Assembly (NCBI GenBank): GCA_021808105.1
Contig: JAKBCC010000010.1
Location: forward strand, 1-47,635
Direction: 5' to 3'
DNA from: Planctomycetota bacterium
GTDB lineage: Bacteria; Planctomycetota; Phycisphaerae; WQYP01
Length of the DNA: 47,635 nt
Shown: positions 17,574-26,713 of the stretch, piece by piece
Layout of the letters: the number at the start of each line of letters is the position of its first letter
How positions within the stretch are numbered: position 1 is the first letter of the stretch
Translations under genes and position numbers: made by a program
Notes under the pieces: generated by a model
Seen by the model: the letters and a program-made list of their open reading frames with translations, nothing else
Databases searched by the model: none
Told to the model about the DNA's origin: nothing

Positions 17574-18434
17574 ATGGAACAAAATCAGACCTCGCGCCGG
17601 CGAGTTACCAATCCGATCACCGGCTTTTTAGCGGTCATCGGTGGATGGACGGTCAATGCCGTTCAGATCATGGGCGACTTTGGATGTTTCCTTTTCTCCA
17701 TTATTTACGGCATATTTACCGGCTTGAACCGCCGCACGATCCGCGAGCTGTTTATACAGATGTATGAAATGGGAACGCTGTCGATTCCGGTGGTTATGCT
17801 GGGCGGCGGCTTTATCGGAGCGGTCCTGGCGGTGGAGGCCTATCCGCAATTCAAGGCTATCGGTGCGGGCAATCGTGTTGGCTCGGTTATTGTTATCAGC
17901 GTGGTCAAGCAAATCGGGCCGGTGCTTACGGCCGTGATGCTCGCGGGCCGCTTGGGCGGATCCATGACTGCAGAGCTGGGAACCATGCGCGTAACGGAAC
18001 AAATTGACGCCCTGCGCGTTATGGCGGCAGACCCGGTGCGGACACTGGTGGTGCCGCGGGTGCTGGCGTGCATTATTATGACTCCGGTGCTGACCGTATT
18101 TAGTGATTCAATCGGGATTTTGGGCGGCTGGCTTATTTGCGTGGGAGTCGAAGGCGTGCGGAATTATCCGTTCTGGCATTATGCACAGACGGGGATGGAT
18201 ATGTTCACAGTTCTTGTCGGACTTATCAAGGCTTTTTTCTTTGGTCTGGTCATATCCACAATTGCCTGTTACAAGGGATTCCGTTGCGGTAACGGTGCCC
18301 GCGGTGTGGGCCGGGCGTGCACGGAGGGCTTTGTCGCCGGATTCTGTGTCATTCTGCTGGCCAATTTCATTCTTGCGGTCATGCTTAATAATATTTATAT
18401 CATGCTGTGGCCCAACCAACCCAGCATCCTGTGA
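17574..18434 (+). CDS. mlaE: MlaE-family ABC transporter permease
   Basis: Inner-membrane permease of the Mla/MCE lipid transport type. About 286 residues from the ATG at 17574, close to the family norm; the frame opens earlier at a GTG (17469) with no support. Five or so membrane segments are apparent. The family signature region lies in the centre: GGGFIGAVLAVEAYPQF, then GPVLTAVMLAGRLGGSMTAE and LGTMRVTEQIDALRVM. The stop overlaps the next gene (GTGA), so translational coupling with the ATPase is likely. Role: energised glycerophospholipid movement between membranes together with an MCE-domain protein; no MCE (MlaD) gene is adjacent. Confidence 0.92.
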   Translation: MEQNQTSRRRVTNPITGFLAVIGGWTVNAVQIMGDFGCFLFSIIYGIFTGLNRRTIRELFIQMYEMGTLSIPVVMLGGGFIGAVLAVEAYPQFKAIGAGNRVGSVIVISVVKQIGPVLTAVMLAGRLGGSMTAELGTMRVTEQIDALRVMAADPVRTLVVPRVLACIIMTPVLTVFSDSIGILGGWLICVGVEGVRNYPFWHYAQTGMDMFTVLVGLIKAFFFGLVISTIACYKGFRCGNGARGVGRACTEGFVAGFCVILLANFILAVMLNNIYIMLWPNQPSIL

Positions 18435-19240
18435 GTTTATTGCTTATGCCCATAACTTCCGAGAATTCCCCTGATGGACCCGTGATTCGTTTTGAGAATG
18501 TCCATAAACGATTCGGATCGCTGGTGGTACTTAACGGACTGGACCTTGATGTCCCGGCCGATCGGACGACCGTGGTCATCGGGCCGTCCGGCACGGGCAA
18601 ATCCGTGCTGCTGAAACATATTGTCGGATTGCTTAGGCCTGACTCCGGAAAAGTCTATTTTCATGGGCAGCGAATTGACAATCTGCCGGAAAAAGAATTC
18701 GAGCCTATTCGCAAGCGATTTGGATTTTTGTTCCAGCAAAGTGCCCTGTTTGATTCCATGGATGTGGGAGAAAATATTGCCTTTCCACTGCGCCAGGAAG
18801 GGGGCTTTACTGAATTACAGATCACCGAAACCATTCACGAAAAACTCTCCATCGTCGGCTTGGCCGGCAGCGAAAGAAAAATGCCCGGAGATCTTTCCGG
18901 CGGCCAGCGCAAACGTGTGGCGTTAGCGCGGGCGATGTCCATGAATCCGGAAGTCCTGCTGTACGATGAACCCACCACCGGATTGGATCCCATTCGTTCA
19001 GATGTCATCAATGAATTGATCCTGAAGCTGCAGAAACAGTTCAAAGTTACCGGGATTGTTGTTACCCATGATATGGCCAGCGCCTTTAAGGTAGCCGATC
19101 ATATTGTCATGCTGCTGCACGGGAAAATTGTATATCGCGGTACGGCGGATGAGATTCGTAATTGCCCTGACCCGGAAGTGCAGAGATTCATTCAGGGCCG
19201 GGCCAGTGTGGCGGAGTTGGACGCCTTAGATCGGCTTTAA
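18431..19240 (+). CDS. mlaF: MlaF-family ABC transporter ATP-binding protein
   Basis: ATPase partner of the preceding permease. Walker A GPSGTGKS, signature DLSGGQRKRVALARAM, Walker B LLYDEPTTGLDP and the switch histidine in VVTHDM are all present, and the spacing is that of the family. A GTG at 18431 overlaps the permease stop as GTGA; ATG 18446 is a close alternative. About 269 residues. It should hydrolyse ATP to drive the lipid transporter. The end IQGRASVAELDAL resembles the C-terminal tail of MlaF-like proteins. The glycosyltransferase gene follows after 86 bases on the same strand. Confidence 0.93.
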   Translation: MSLLLMPITSENSPDGPVIRFENVHKRFGSLVVLNGLDLDVPADRTTVVIGPSGTGKSVLLKHIVGLLRPDSGKVYFHGQRIDNLPEKEFEPIRKRFGFLFQQSALFDSMDVGENIAFPLRQEGGFTELQITETIHEKLSIVGLAGSERKMPGDLSGGQRKRVALARAMSMNPEVLLYDEPTTGLDPIRSDVINELILKLQKQFKVTGIVVTHDMASAFKVADHIVMLLHGKIVYRGTADEIRNCPDPEVQRFIQGRASVAELDALDRL

Positions 19241-19326
19241 TCGCGTTGCTCCTGCGGGATTTCATCCGATGCTTCGGCCGCTGCGTACAGGATGGCGGAA
19301 GACGAAATTCTATAAGAAAGGCATGC

Positions 19327-20670
19327 ATGCAGATGATAGCGTGGATATTGTGTATATGGCTGGCGGCGCTGGTGGGTATTTGGGCGCGCGTAAGTTATTC
19401 CAAGGCTATGCGCACGATGACCCGCTTTAATTGCGATACCGATACTTCCCCGGACGCGTTTAATTCACTGGTCGCGCCCGATGACGCACCGGCGGAGTAC
19501 AGAGGTGATCCCAGCGTGTGGCCGAAAGTGACGATTATCGCTCCGGGCCGCAATGAGGGCCACGTTTTGCGCGACACACTAAGTTCTTTGTGCGAACTCG
19601 ATTATCCCGATTACCAGGTCATATTTGTGGACGACCAATCCACGGATAATACCGCAGCTATCTGCCGCGAACTTGCGGCCCGTTACCCGCATTTGCGGGT
19701 GCTTCATCATCATCAAAGCCCCCCGAAGGACTGGGGCGGTAAGGTCTGGGCCATTCAACAGGCGGTGGATGAGATTGATGGAGAACTGGTGCTGTTTACC
19801 GATTCCGATATCCGGCATCATCCACAATCCCTGCGAAAAATGGTCCAGCTTCAGCATCATCGCAATATTGACCTGCTGAGTTTACTGCCGCGGATGGAAA
19901 CCGGGGGGTTGATTGAGCAATCGGTCATGCTCATGGCCCAGCATGCACTATTGACCCTGGCACCGCTTTACAAATCCAATGATCCGCAAAATCCGTCACC
20001 TTTGACCGGTGGTGCTTATATGCTGTTTCGCACACGTGCTTATAACTCCATAGGAGGTCATGCGGCTATTCACCGGCAATTGGTGGAAGATCTGGCGTTG
20101 GGAACACAGGCACGGGCGATGGGACTTACGGTGTTTACCGTCGGCACGCGCGAATTGTTAAGCGGCCGCATGTATGAAGGTTTAAGGGATACGTTTTGCG
20201 GACTGAAAAAAAATGCTTATGCCGGTTTGCGCTGCAACCCGATCATTGCATTTCTCACGACACTGGTGATTATGCTGGGGGGCGTGTTGGTACCAGTGTA
20301 TTTAATTTTGGCGATTATGGCGATTGTGTTAGCGCCGGTGCCGGCATGGGCGGTGGCGCTGATGCTGGCTTTGCTGGTTAATATCCTGTTTTTTGCCCAT
20401 TTTGAACGGCTGCGCCGCATCACCTGCCAAAAGCCCGGATCGCCGCTGTTTATGCCGCTGGGAATGCTCTTCTGCATCGGCGTGCTCGCAGCGAGCATGT
20501 GGGATTATTATATCCGCGGTGGCAGCGTCTGGTCCGGCCGGGTTTACGCGCACCGGGAAGTGGACCTTCATGCGACGATTTTAACGGGTGAAGCCAAGGG
20601 CGTAAGCGAACCGGGCTTGGCTGAACCGGGCTTGGCTACCCCGCAACATTCAGCAGAACTTTCCCCATAG
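19327..20670 (+). CDS. Membrane glycosyltransferase family 2 (HpnB-like)
   Basis: About 447 residues. An N-terminal anchor (MQMIAWILCIWLAALVGIWA) is followed by a GT-A catalytic domain: IIAPGRNEG, VIFVDDQSTDN, DWGGKVWAIQQ and FTDSDIRHHP (DxD-like metal site). A late LVEDLALGTQA acidic motif follows, then four hydrophobic segments (about 300-400). The layout resembles hopanoid-associated glycosyltransferase HpnB-type proteins; the acceptor is not known. The start is ATG 19327, preceded by AAGAAAGG at a good distance. The frame opens 27 codons earlier. It follows mlaF and may be co-transcribed with the lipid transporter, hinting at a lipid acceptor (inference). Its last 35 bases overlap the convergent MDR gene. 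Confidence 0.85.
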   Translation: MQMIAWILCIWLAALVGIWARVSYSKAMRTMTRFNCDTDTSPDAFNSLVAPDDAPAEYRGDPSVWPKVTIIAPGRNEGHVLRDTLSSLCELDYPDYQVIFVDDQSTDNTAAICRELAARYPHLRVLHHHQSPPKDWGGKVWAIQQAVDEIDGELVLFTDSDIRHHPQSLRKMVQLQHHRNIDLLSLLPRMETGGLIEQSVMLMAQHALLTLAPLYKSNDPQNPSPLTGGAYMLFRTRAYNSIGGHAAIHRQLVEDLALGTQARAMGLTVFTVGTRELLSGRMYEGLRDTFCGLKKNAYAGLRCNPIIAFLTTLVIMLGGVLVPVYLILAIMAIVLAPVPAWAVALMLALLVNILFFAHFERLRRITCQKPGSPLFMPLGMLFCIGVLAASMWDYYIRGGSVWSGRVYAHREVDLHATILTGEAKGVSEPGLAEPGLATPQHSAELSP

Positions 20671-21619
20671 GCCCTCTGGCCAGACGCTCAAAGGCCTGCG
20701 GCAACTGGTCAAATTCAAATACCGAATCGACCAACGGGCGGTGGTCATGGATCTTTAGAAGCTTCAGCGCTTCACGCCATGCGGCTTGGGCTTCCTGGGC
20801 TGTAAAACTGCCAGCCGCCACGCCGCCGATCCGCAAACGCCGAAAGAAAAGACTGGCGGTGTTAAATTGCGGGACCGGCCCGGCCAACCGCCCTACCACG
20901 CTTAGTTTTCCCCACATGGCCATCACGTCCAGGAGTTCGGAAAAGGCTGCTCCCCCAATATTTTCCACCACCAGGTCCACGCGTTTATCCCCCAACAGTT
21001 TCAGAAGTTTTTTTCGCCATTGGGTGTCCGCGGGATCCAGTGTGATTTTCGCACCGAGTTCAGAAAGCCGCGCCCGCTTTTCCTCACTGCGGGAAAATGC
21101 GACAACCGTATGGCCCAGAGCGCAGGCCAGTTGCACGCTGCCGACGCCAACGCCGCCGCTGGCACCGGTTATCAATACGACGGACGGCGGCAAGTCTCCC
21201 CATTGCGTCAGCGCCTGCCAGGCTGTCAGATACACCAAAGACGCTCCGGCACACTGCTGCGGTGTCCAGCCGTCGGGCAGGGCCGCCAGACTGTCCGCTG
21301 GAACCGTCACCCTCTGGGCAAAAGTCCCGGCCTGTTCCACACCTACCGGCCCACGAATAATCAGTGCATGATCTCCGGGCTTCCAGTCGGTAACAGTCGA
21401 ACCGGTTTGGCTGATGCGGCCCACGGCGTCGCGGCCCAGAATGTGCGGAAGCGCGGGCCGCGCCGGGTATTGCCCCTCGGCCAAATAACGATCCGCAGGA
21501 TTTAATGCCGCATACTGCACTTCCAGCACCACGTCATGCGCACCGCATACCGGCTCGGCTGCATCGCCCAAATGCAGATTCTCCAAACCGCCGAGTTTTT
21601 CCAGTAACCATGCTTTCAT
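20636..21619 (-). CDS. Quinone oxidoreductase-like MDR family protein
   Basis: A 327-residue medium-chain dehydrogenase/reductase. The N-terminal GroES-like domain (about 1-120: LNPADRYLAEG, HILGRDAVG) is joined to a Rossmann domain with TGASGGVGVGSVQLA (about 151-165), which binds NADPH. The zinc-ligand cysteines of alcohol dehydrogenases are absent, as in quinone oxidoreductase/zeta-crystallin-like enzymes. The substrate is unknown; reduction of quinones or enones is the family norm. It is transcribed towards the glycosyltransferase gene, and the two coding ends overlap by 35 bp (20636-20670). The gene following upstream, hrpB, lies on the same strand 76 bases away. Confidence 0.9.
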   Translation of the reverse strand: MKAWLLEKLGGLENLHLGDAAEPVCGAHDVVLEVQYAALNPADRYLAEGQYPARPALPHILGRDAVGRISQTGSTVTDWKPGDHALIIRGPVGVEQAGTFAQRVTVPADSLAALPDGWTPQQCAGASLVYLTAWQALTQWGDLPPSVVLITGASGGVGVGSVQLACALGHTVVAFSRSEEKRARLSELGAKITLDPADTQWRKKLLKLLGDKRVDLVVENIGGAAFSELLDVMAMWGKLSVVGRLAGPVPQFNTASLFFRRLRIGGVAAGSFTAQEAQAAWREALKLLKIHDHRPLVDSVFEFDQLPQAFERLARGPMGKVLLNVAG

Positions 21620-21695
21620 GACCGTTGCTCCAAAAACGAACTAACTATTGTATGCTTCGGAAACGCGTTGTATTGCTGGCAGGCGGAGTGCCGCT

Positions 21696-24224
21696 TTATT
21701 TTCTGCGATCGCGCCGCAGAATCGGTTGAGCCTGCGCCGGATTTTCCGGCCACGCATGTTTAGGATACCGCGCCCGCAAATCTTTTCGCACCAGCGCGTA
21801 ACTGCCGGCCCAGAAACCGGCTAAATCATGGGTAATCTGCACGGGCCGATGGTTAGGGCCCAGAATTTCCAGCAGCACCGGCACCCGGCCGCCGGCGATT
21901 CGGGGCGTATCTTGAAAGCCAAATAAATCCTGCAGGCGTACCGACAGCACGGGCGTGCCATCGTCACGATAGTCAAGCTCCGCAGAGCGACCATTGGGCA
22001 AGGCAAGGTCTGAAGGGGCTGCCTCCGCCAGCAGGCGCGTTACGGCGTAGTCCAAATTTGATTCAATGGCCGCAGCCAGCCCCTCTCCAGCGATCAATTT
22101 CCGCAATTCCCCCGCATTCAGCGAGCCGGATTCCAGTAATGGCAGCAGGTCCCCGGGGCTTAGTGCAGGGATAAGCTTTTCCGGCATAGCTTTTCGCAGC
22201 ATGGCCAGTCGCCCCGATAAACGGCGCAGTGCCGCATGGCGTTGCATAAAATCCGGCAGATGCTGGGCGATATAGGCTGCCGCCGCTTTCTGAAATTCTT
22301 CCGGATCAGGCTGCGAATCCGCGAACTGCTCCAACACCAGATCACGGTACAATACTTTGCGGTAAGCCAATACCCGGCCGTCCACAATTTCTATGTTTTT
22401 TTCCTCCCGAATGGCGTGGGGATAGAGGCGTGCCAATTGCTCACGCGTAATCGCCGATGCAATATGCACCAGCGCCTCGCCGGAACTGTTTGATGCCGCA
22501 ATATCCACTGCGACAAATAATGGTGCGCCCAGTACCACGGAACCCGGCCCCATGCGCACACCCCCTCCACCGACCATCACGGCCCGCATCGCATCGGTTT
22601 CCCTCCGGCGGCATACCCGTTCGGGATACGCCTGCAACAGTAATTCACCGATTGTTGCCCAGTCCGCGTGCGCCGCAACGCGGGTGAAATCTATTTTTGA
22701 ACCAATCAGCCGGCCCAACGAATCCGCCACCGCCCGCACCCGGGAGGCTCCTGCCGCGTCAATCGTCGTGGAGCCGCTATAAGCACCAGCCTCCGCCAAG
22801 GCTATGACCCTGATTAAAACATCAGAGTCGCCCGCACCTGCCCCACGCTGATCCCGGCGTGACGATACAATATCCCGCTCGGAAATTAAGGCCGCCAGCA
22901 CGGAGCCTAAAGCCCCTTTGCCGCATTGCATGGCCGAAAGCATCAACCGCCCCAGACGCGGATGCAGGGGCAATTCCAGCAATTTTTTCCCAAGTGCAGT
23001 GAGGCGCAAACCATCTAAGATCAGCTCCAGGGCACCTAATTCACGCAGCAATTCCACTGCGGATTCGATGCGCTGCTCCGGTGGAGCGTCAAAAAAATCA
23101 AAGCCCTGCGGGCCGTGGCGATCCCAGGCGTAGAGCGTCAAGATACTTTGCGCCAAATCGACACGCTTTATTTCAGGAATTTCAAAATCGCGGAGGTGCT
23201 TGGTTTGCAATTCCGGCCATAGTCTGATGCACAACCCGGGTGCGGTTCGTCCAGCGCGGCCCTGGCGTTGATCAGCGGAGGCTTTGCTGATCTGAACTAA
23301 GTCCAGTCGATCCACGCCGCGCTGGGCATCGAGACTGGCCTGCCGCACCAGGCCGGAATCAATGACCACGCGAACGCCATCAATGGTTAATGAGGTTTCG
23401 GCGATATTGGTGGAAAATATAATCTTGCGCTGGGCGCCTGCTTTCAGTACGTTGATTTGAGCATCCAGCGGCATGGAACCATACAAGGTGCCTATCGCAT
23501 GGTTCGCCCATGACGCTTTGGCTGCGGCGGCACAGCGGGTGATTTCCATGGCCCCCGGCAGAAATACCAGAATATGTCCGGTATTTTCCAGTTCCAGCGC
23601 CGTACGCACCGCAGACATCACACGATCTTCCAATCGACCATCACTTCCGGGCTGGTAGATCGTTCGCACAGGATAGAGCCGGCCCGGCACACTAAGCACG
23701 GGCGCGTGATCCAGGTAATCAGCGACTTTCTGCGCATCAAGCGTGGCGGACATGACCAAAATCAGCAGGTCCGGACGAATGGTCCGCTGCACCTGCCGGA
23801 GCATGGCCAATGTCAGATCACTGTGAATACTGCGTTCGTGAAATTCATCTAAAATCACGGCACCGACATTTTCCAGGGATGGATCATCTAAAAGTTGCCG
23901 CGCCAGAATTCCCTCCGTCATGATCCGCAACGCGGTATCCGCACGCAGCAGTTTTTCCATCCGCACCTGATAGCCGACCTGATGACCCAGCGTCCAACCG
24001 CGCTCCTGGGCAATACGCGCTGCGACAGCCTTGGCCGCAATGCGCCGCGGCTGGAGTACCACAATGCGCGGGGCATGAGCCGGGAGAATGCCAGGCTCCA
24101 GCAAGGCCGGAGGAACGCGCGTGGTTTTACCCGCGCCCGGCTCTGCAGTAAGCACCAGCGCGCCCTGTCGCGGCAACAGCGCGATAATTTGCGGCAGAAA
24201 GGCATCAATGGGTAATACATCCAT
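21696..24224 (-). CDS. hrpB: ATP-dependent helicase HrpB
   Basis: About 842 residues from Met at 24224, the family norm. Superfamily 2 DEAH/RHA-type motifs: EPGAGKTTRVP (motif I, about 28-38), DEFHER (motif II, about 126-131, the DEFH variant that is normal for HrpB), SAT (motif III, about 159), and QRQGRAGR (motif VI). A ratchet/OB part and the HrpB-specific C-terminal domain (GYALV...PKHAWPENP) follow. It binds and probably unwinds nucleic acid; its physiological role in bacteria is poorly defined. ATG 24224 is chosen as the conserved MDVLPIDAFLP begins there; the frame opens 11 codons earlier. Confidence 0.93.
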   Translation of the reverse strand: MDVLPIDAFLPQIIALLPRQGALVLTAEPGAGKTTRVPPALLEPGILPAHAPRIVVLQPRRIAAKAVAARIAQERGWTLGHQVGYQVRMEKLLRADTALRIMTEGILARQLLDDPSLENVGAVILDEFHERSIHSDLTLAMLRQVQRTIRPDLLILVMSATLDAQKVADYLDHAPVLSVPGRLYPVRTIYQPGSDGRLEDRVMSAVRTALELENTGHILVFLPGAMEITRCAAAAKASWANHAIGTLYGSMPLDAQINVLKAGAQRKIIFSTNIAETSLTIDGVRVVIDSGLVRQASLDAQRGVDRLDLVQISKASADQRQGRAGRTAPGLCIRLWPELQTKHLRDFEIPEIKRVDLAQSILTLYAWDRHGPQGFDFFDAPPEQRIESAVELLRELGALELILDGLRLTALGKKLLELPLHPRLGRLMLSAMQCGKGALGSVLAALISERDIVSSRRDQRGAGAGDSDVLIRVIALAEAGAYSGSTTIDAAGASRVRAVADSLGRLIGSKIDFTRVAAHADWATIGELLLQAYPERVCRRRETDAMRAVMVGGGGVRMGPGSVVLGAPLFVAVDIAASNSSGEALVHIASAITREQLARLYPHAIREEKNIEIVDGRVLAYRKVLYRDLVLEQFADSQPDPEEFQKAAAAYIAQHLPDFMQRHAALRRLSGRLAMLRKAMPEKLIPALSPGDLLPLLESGSLNAGELRKLIAGEGLAAAIESNLDYAVTRLLAEAAPSDLALPNGRSAELDYRDDGTPVLSVRLQDLFGFQDTPRIAGGRVPVLLEILGPNHRPVQITHDLAGFWAGSYALVRKDLRARYPKHAWPENPAQAQPILRRDRRK

Positions 24225-24279
24225 GGGCTGAATCTTACCGCACGAAGATAAACTCATCGAGGGGCGAGGACATAAGAAT

Positions 24280-24392
24280 CCAGGAGTTAGGAGTTAGAAG
24301 GCTTTGGAAGCGCTGGCGCTGCTATTTTGTTCGCCAAGCGCACTTGGCGACTCCGCATTCTAACTCCTAAATCCTCACTCCTGCGTCCTAAC
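24280..24392 (-). repeat. Composite heptamer repeat element, copy 3 (complete form)
   Basis: Order: heptamers CCAGGAG, TTAGGAG, TTAGAAG (24280-24300); core GCTTTGGAAGCGCTGGCGCT (from 24301); TTGTTCG leading into hairpin TCGCCAAG-CGCA-CTTGGCGA (24331-24350); then TTCTAAC, TCCTAAA, TCCTCAC, TCCTGCG, TCCTAAC (24358-24392). The two heptamer arms are inverted relative to each other, so the whole is an imperfect inverted repeat of about 113 bp filling the hrpB-GH1 gap. Confidence 0.8.
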
Positions 24393-24406
24393 CCGCAACG
24401 CGGCCT

Positions 24407-25765
24407 TTATCCCAGAGCGTTCCGGCGGATGACGTTGGCATAAAATTCGGCGCTTAATTTTGGAATGCGTTCCATGGTCTGGTAATTAACGTAATGCAGG
24501 CCGAAGCGTTTGGAATAGCCACAGGCCCATTCAAAATTATCCATCAGGCTCCAGTGAAAATAGCCCTTGAGGCCATACCCTTCACTGACCGCGCGGTGCG
24601 CACCAATCAGATGCTGCTGCAAATACATCACCCGTGCGGTGTCCCATATTTTATTGTCCGCATCGGGCGCATCTGGATACGCACAGCCGTTTTCGGTGAT
24701 ATAAATCGCCTTGACGTTCCACAACTCGGCAACCAGCCGCGGCCCCCAATAGGTAATCGACGGGCCGATGGTCAACCATGGCATGTGCATACGGGGATAA
24801 TGCGGGTCGCACTGAACCTCGCTCCATTGGCAGGGTTTGGACGGATCATGCCGGATATACGTGGGGGCATAAAGATTCAGCCCGACAAAATCTATAGGCG
24901 ATGAAATTATTGTCATATCTTCATCTGTAAATACAGGTGCGTCGGCCCCCTGCGATTCCAGATAGGCCGGATGATAGGCACCTTCTAAAATCGGCATGAG
25001 AAACATTCCCGTGCGTTCACGCAGTGCGTTGCGCGTAGCGTGGATATGTTCGGGAGTTTCAAGAATCGGCGCGCAATTAGGGATGTTTTCCGCCAATCCA
25101 ACCCGGCATTTGCCGGCCGCGTTGATGGCCTGCACAGCCATTCCATGGCCCAGCACCGCATGGTGTCGCGCCTGATTCAACACCTTGATGGATGTTTGCT
25201 TGCCGGGGGCAAATGGCTCATCGGAAAAGCCGTAGGCTTTATCCAGAAAGCAGACAAATTCATTGATGGTGAAGATTCCTTCCAGGCGGTCGCCGAGATG
25301 CCGAGCCATATATCCGGCGTACGTGGCAAAATCAATTGCGCATTGCCGGGACTCCCAACCCCCATACCGATTTTCCAGGGCCTGCGGCAGGTCCCAATGC
25401 ATCAGCGTCATCCAGGGCTGAATCCCGGCAGCGCGAAGTTCATCCAGCAGCCGTTTGTAAAAATCGAGGCCCTTTTCATTAACCGCCCCGGTTCCTTCGG
25501 GAAATATTCTCGGCCATGACGCGGAAAAGCGATACGCTTTAACGCCCATGGCTTTCATCAAGGCGACATCCTGCCGATACAAATGATAATGATCACAAGC
25601 TTGCGCACCGGATTGCCCGGAGAAAACCGCGCCTGGCCGCAGACAAAAGGTATCCCATACAGACGGGCCGCGGCCATCCTCTGCGACAGCACCTTCAATC
25701 TGATACGCTGCGGTAGCAACACCCCACGTGAAATCTGCGGGAAAACGACAATAATCAACGGCCAT
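24407..25765 (-). CDS. Glycoside hydrolase family 1 beta-glucosidase
   Basis: A 452-residue cytoplasmic GH1 (retaining) enzyme, right for the family. FTWGVATAAYQIEGA is the N-terminal GH1 signature; WPRIFPEG and LMHWDLPQAL follow. The general acid/base is Glu169 in TINEF; the usual Asn-Glu-Pro is Asn-Glu-Phe here, so the Pro is replaced while the catalytic Glu remains. The nucleophile is Glu358 in YITENG. The substrate is a beta-glucoside or beta-galactoside; which one cannot be read. No signal peptide. It precedes no transporter or regulator in the window. Confidence 0.93.
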   Translation of the reverse strand: MAVDYCRFPADFTWGVATAAYQIEGAVAEDGRGPSVWDTFCLRPGAVFSGQSGAQACDHYHLYRQDVALMKAMGVKAYRFSASWPRIFPEGTGAVNEKGLDFYKRLLDELRAAGIQPWMTLMHWDLPQALENRYGGWESRQCAIDFATYAGYMARHLGDRLEGIFTINEFVCFLDKAYGFSDEPFAPGKQTSIKVLNQARHHAVLGHGMAVQAINAAGKCRVGLAENIPNCAPILETPEHIHATRNALRERTGMFLMPILEGAYHPAYLESQGADAPVFTDEDMTIISSPIDFVGLNLYAPTYIRHDPSKPCQWSEVQCDPHYPRMHMPWLTIGPSITYWGPRLVAELWNVKAIYITENGCAYPDAPDADNKIWDTARVMYLQQHLIGAHRAVSEGYGLKGYFHWSLMDNFEWACGYSKRFGLHYVNYQTMERIPKLSAEFYANVIRRNALG

Positions 25766-25807
25766 ATACTTTATCCAAGCTACAAGCTCAATCGGTAAGC
25801 GCGAATA

Positions 25808-26713
25808 TTACCCGGCACCGGCTTTTCGCACCAGTACGCATCGCGAATGGCCGGCCGTGTCGCGGATGATCCGGCTGTCATGAAAGACGCCTTGCGCCAG
25901 GAAAATTTTCTGAACATCTGCGGTTTGGTCAAACGCCGTTTCAACCATCAATGCACCATCGGGAAGTAAATATTCTCCCGCGTGCGTTGCCAGGCGATGA
26001 TAAAACGCCAGTCCATCCGCCCCACCATTTAATGCCAACTGCGGTTCATGGCGGGAAACCTCCGGCATAAGCCCGGCAATTTTATCCGCGACAATGTAGG
26101 GTGGATTACAGACAATGGCATGAAACATTACCGGTGGAGACATCGCGGCAATGGGTTGAAATAAATCCCCTGAAATAAAGCGGATTCGGGCGCTAAGTTC
26201 ATGGGCAGCGGCATTGTTTTCCGCAATCCGTAAAGCCGCAGGGCTGATATCTGATGCCGTGAGTCGGGCCGCAGGCAGATTTTTAGCCAGAGCAATGGCG
26301 ATACATCCGCTGCCGGTGCACAAATCCAATATTTCCGGTGCCTCCCATGCGGGGGTCATTCGGGCCAGACGAATCACCTGCTCCACGAGGGTTTCGGTAT
26401 CGGGCCGCGGAATCAGCACATCCGGCGTTACCGCAAATTCCAGAGAATAGAACCAGGCCTTACCAATCAGATAGGGTACCGGGGTGTGATCTTTGCGTTT
26501 TTTTACCATCTCGCGGAAGGCCGCCACCTGATCCGGCGGCGGGGTTTGTTCAAAGCGGGTGTAAAGCGCCATGCGCGTGCAACCCAGGGCGTGGGCCAGC
26601 AGCAATTCGGCGGAAAGACGAGCTTCATCAATGCCGTTTCGGGTGAAAAACGCGGTTGTCCACTGCAGCAGTTCACCGATGGTCCATGAAACAGATTTCC
26701 GGCTTGCATCCAT
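25808..26713 (-). CDS. prmC: Release factor glutamine methyltransferase
   Basis: Methylates the Gln of the GGQ motif in release factors RF1/RF2 using SAM. A 301-residue protein of the usual length: N-terminal helical domain (about 1-95) with IDEARLSAELLLAHALG, PRPDTE (102-107), SAM motif LDLCTGSGCIAIALA (about 129-143), and the catalytic NPPY (203-206) that binds the target amide. It starts with ATG 26713 directly after the desaturase stop (TAAATG), so the two are coupled in one transcript. prfA, the common neighbour, is not present here. Confidence 0.96.
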   Translation of the reverse strand: MDASRKSVSWTIGELLQWTTAFFTRNGIDEARLSAELLLAHALGCTRMALYTRFEQTPPPDQVAAFREMVKKRKDHTPVPYLIGKAWFYSLEFAVTPDVLIPRPDTETLVEQVIRLARMTPAWEAPEILDLCTGSGCIAIALAKNLPAARLTASDISPAALRIAENNAAAHELSARIRFISGDLFQPIAAMSPPVMFHAIVCNPPYIVADKIAGLMPEVSRHEPQLALNGGADGLAFYHRLATHAGEYLLPDGALMVETAFDQTADVQKIFLAQGVFHDSRIIRDTAGHSRCVLVRKAGAG

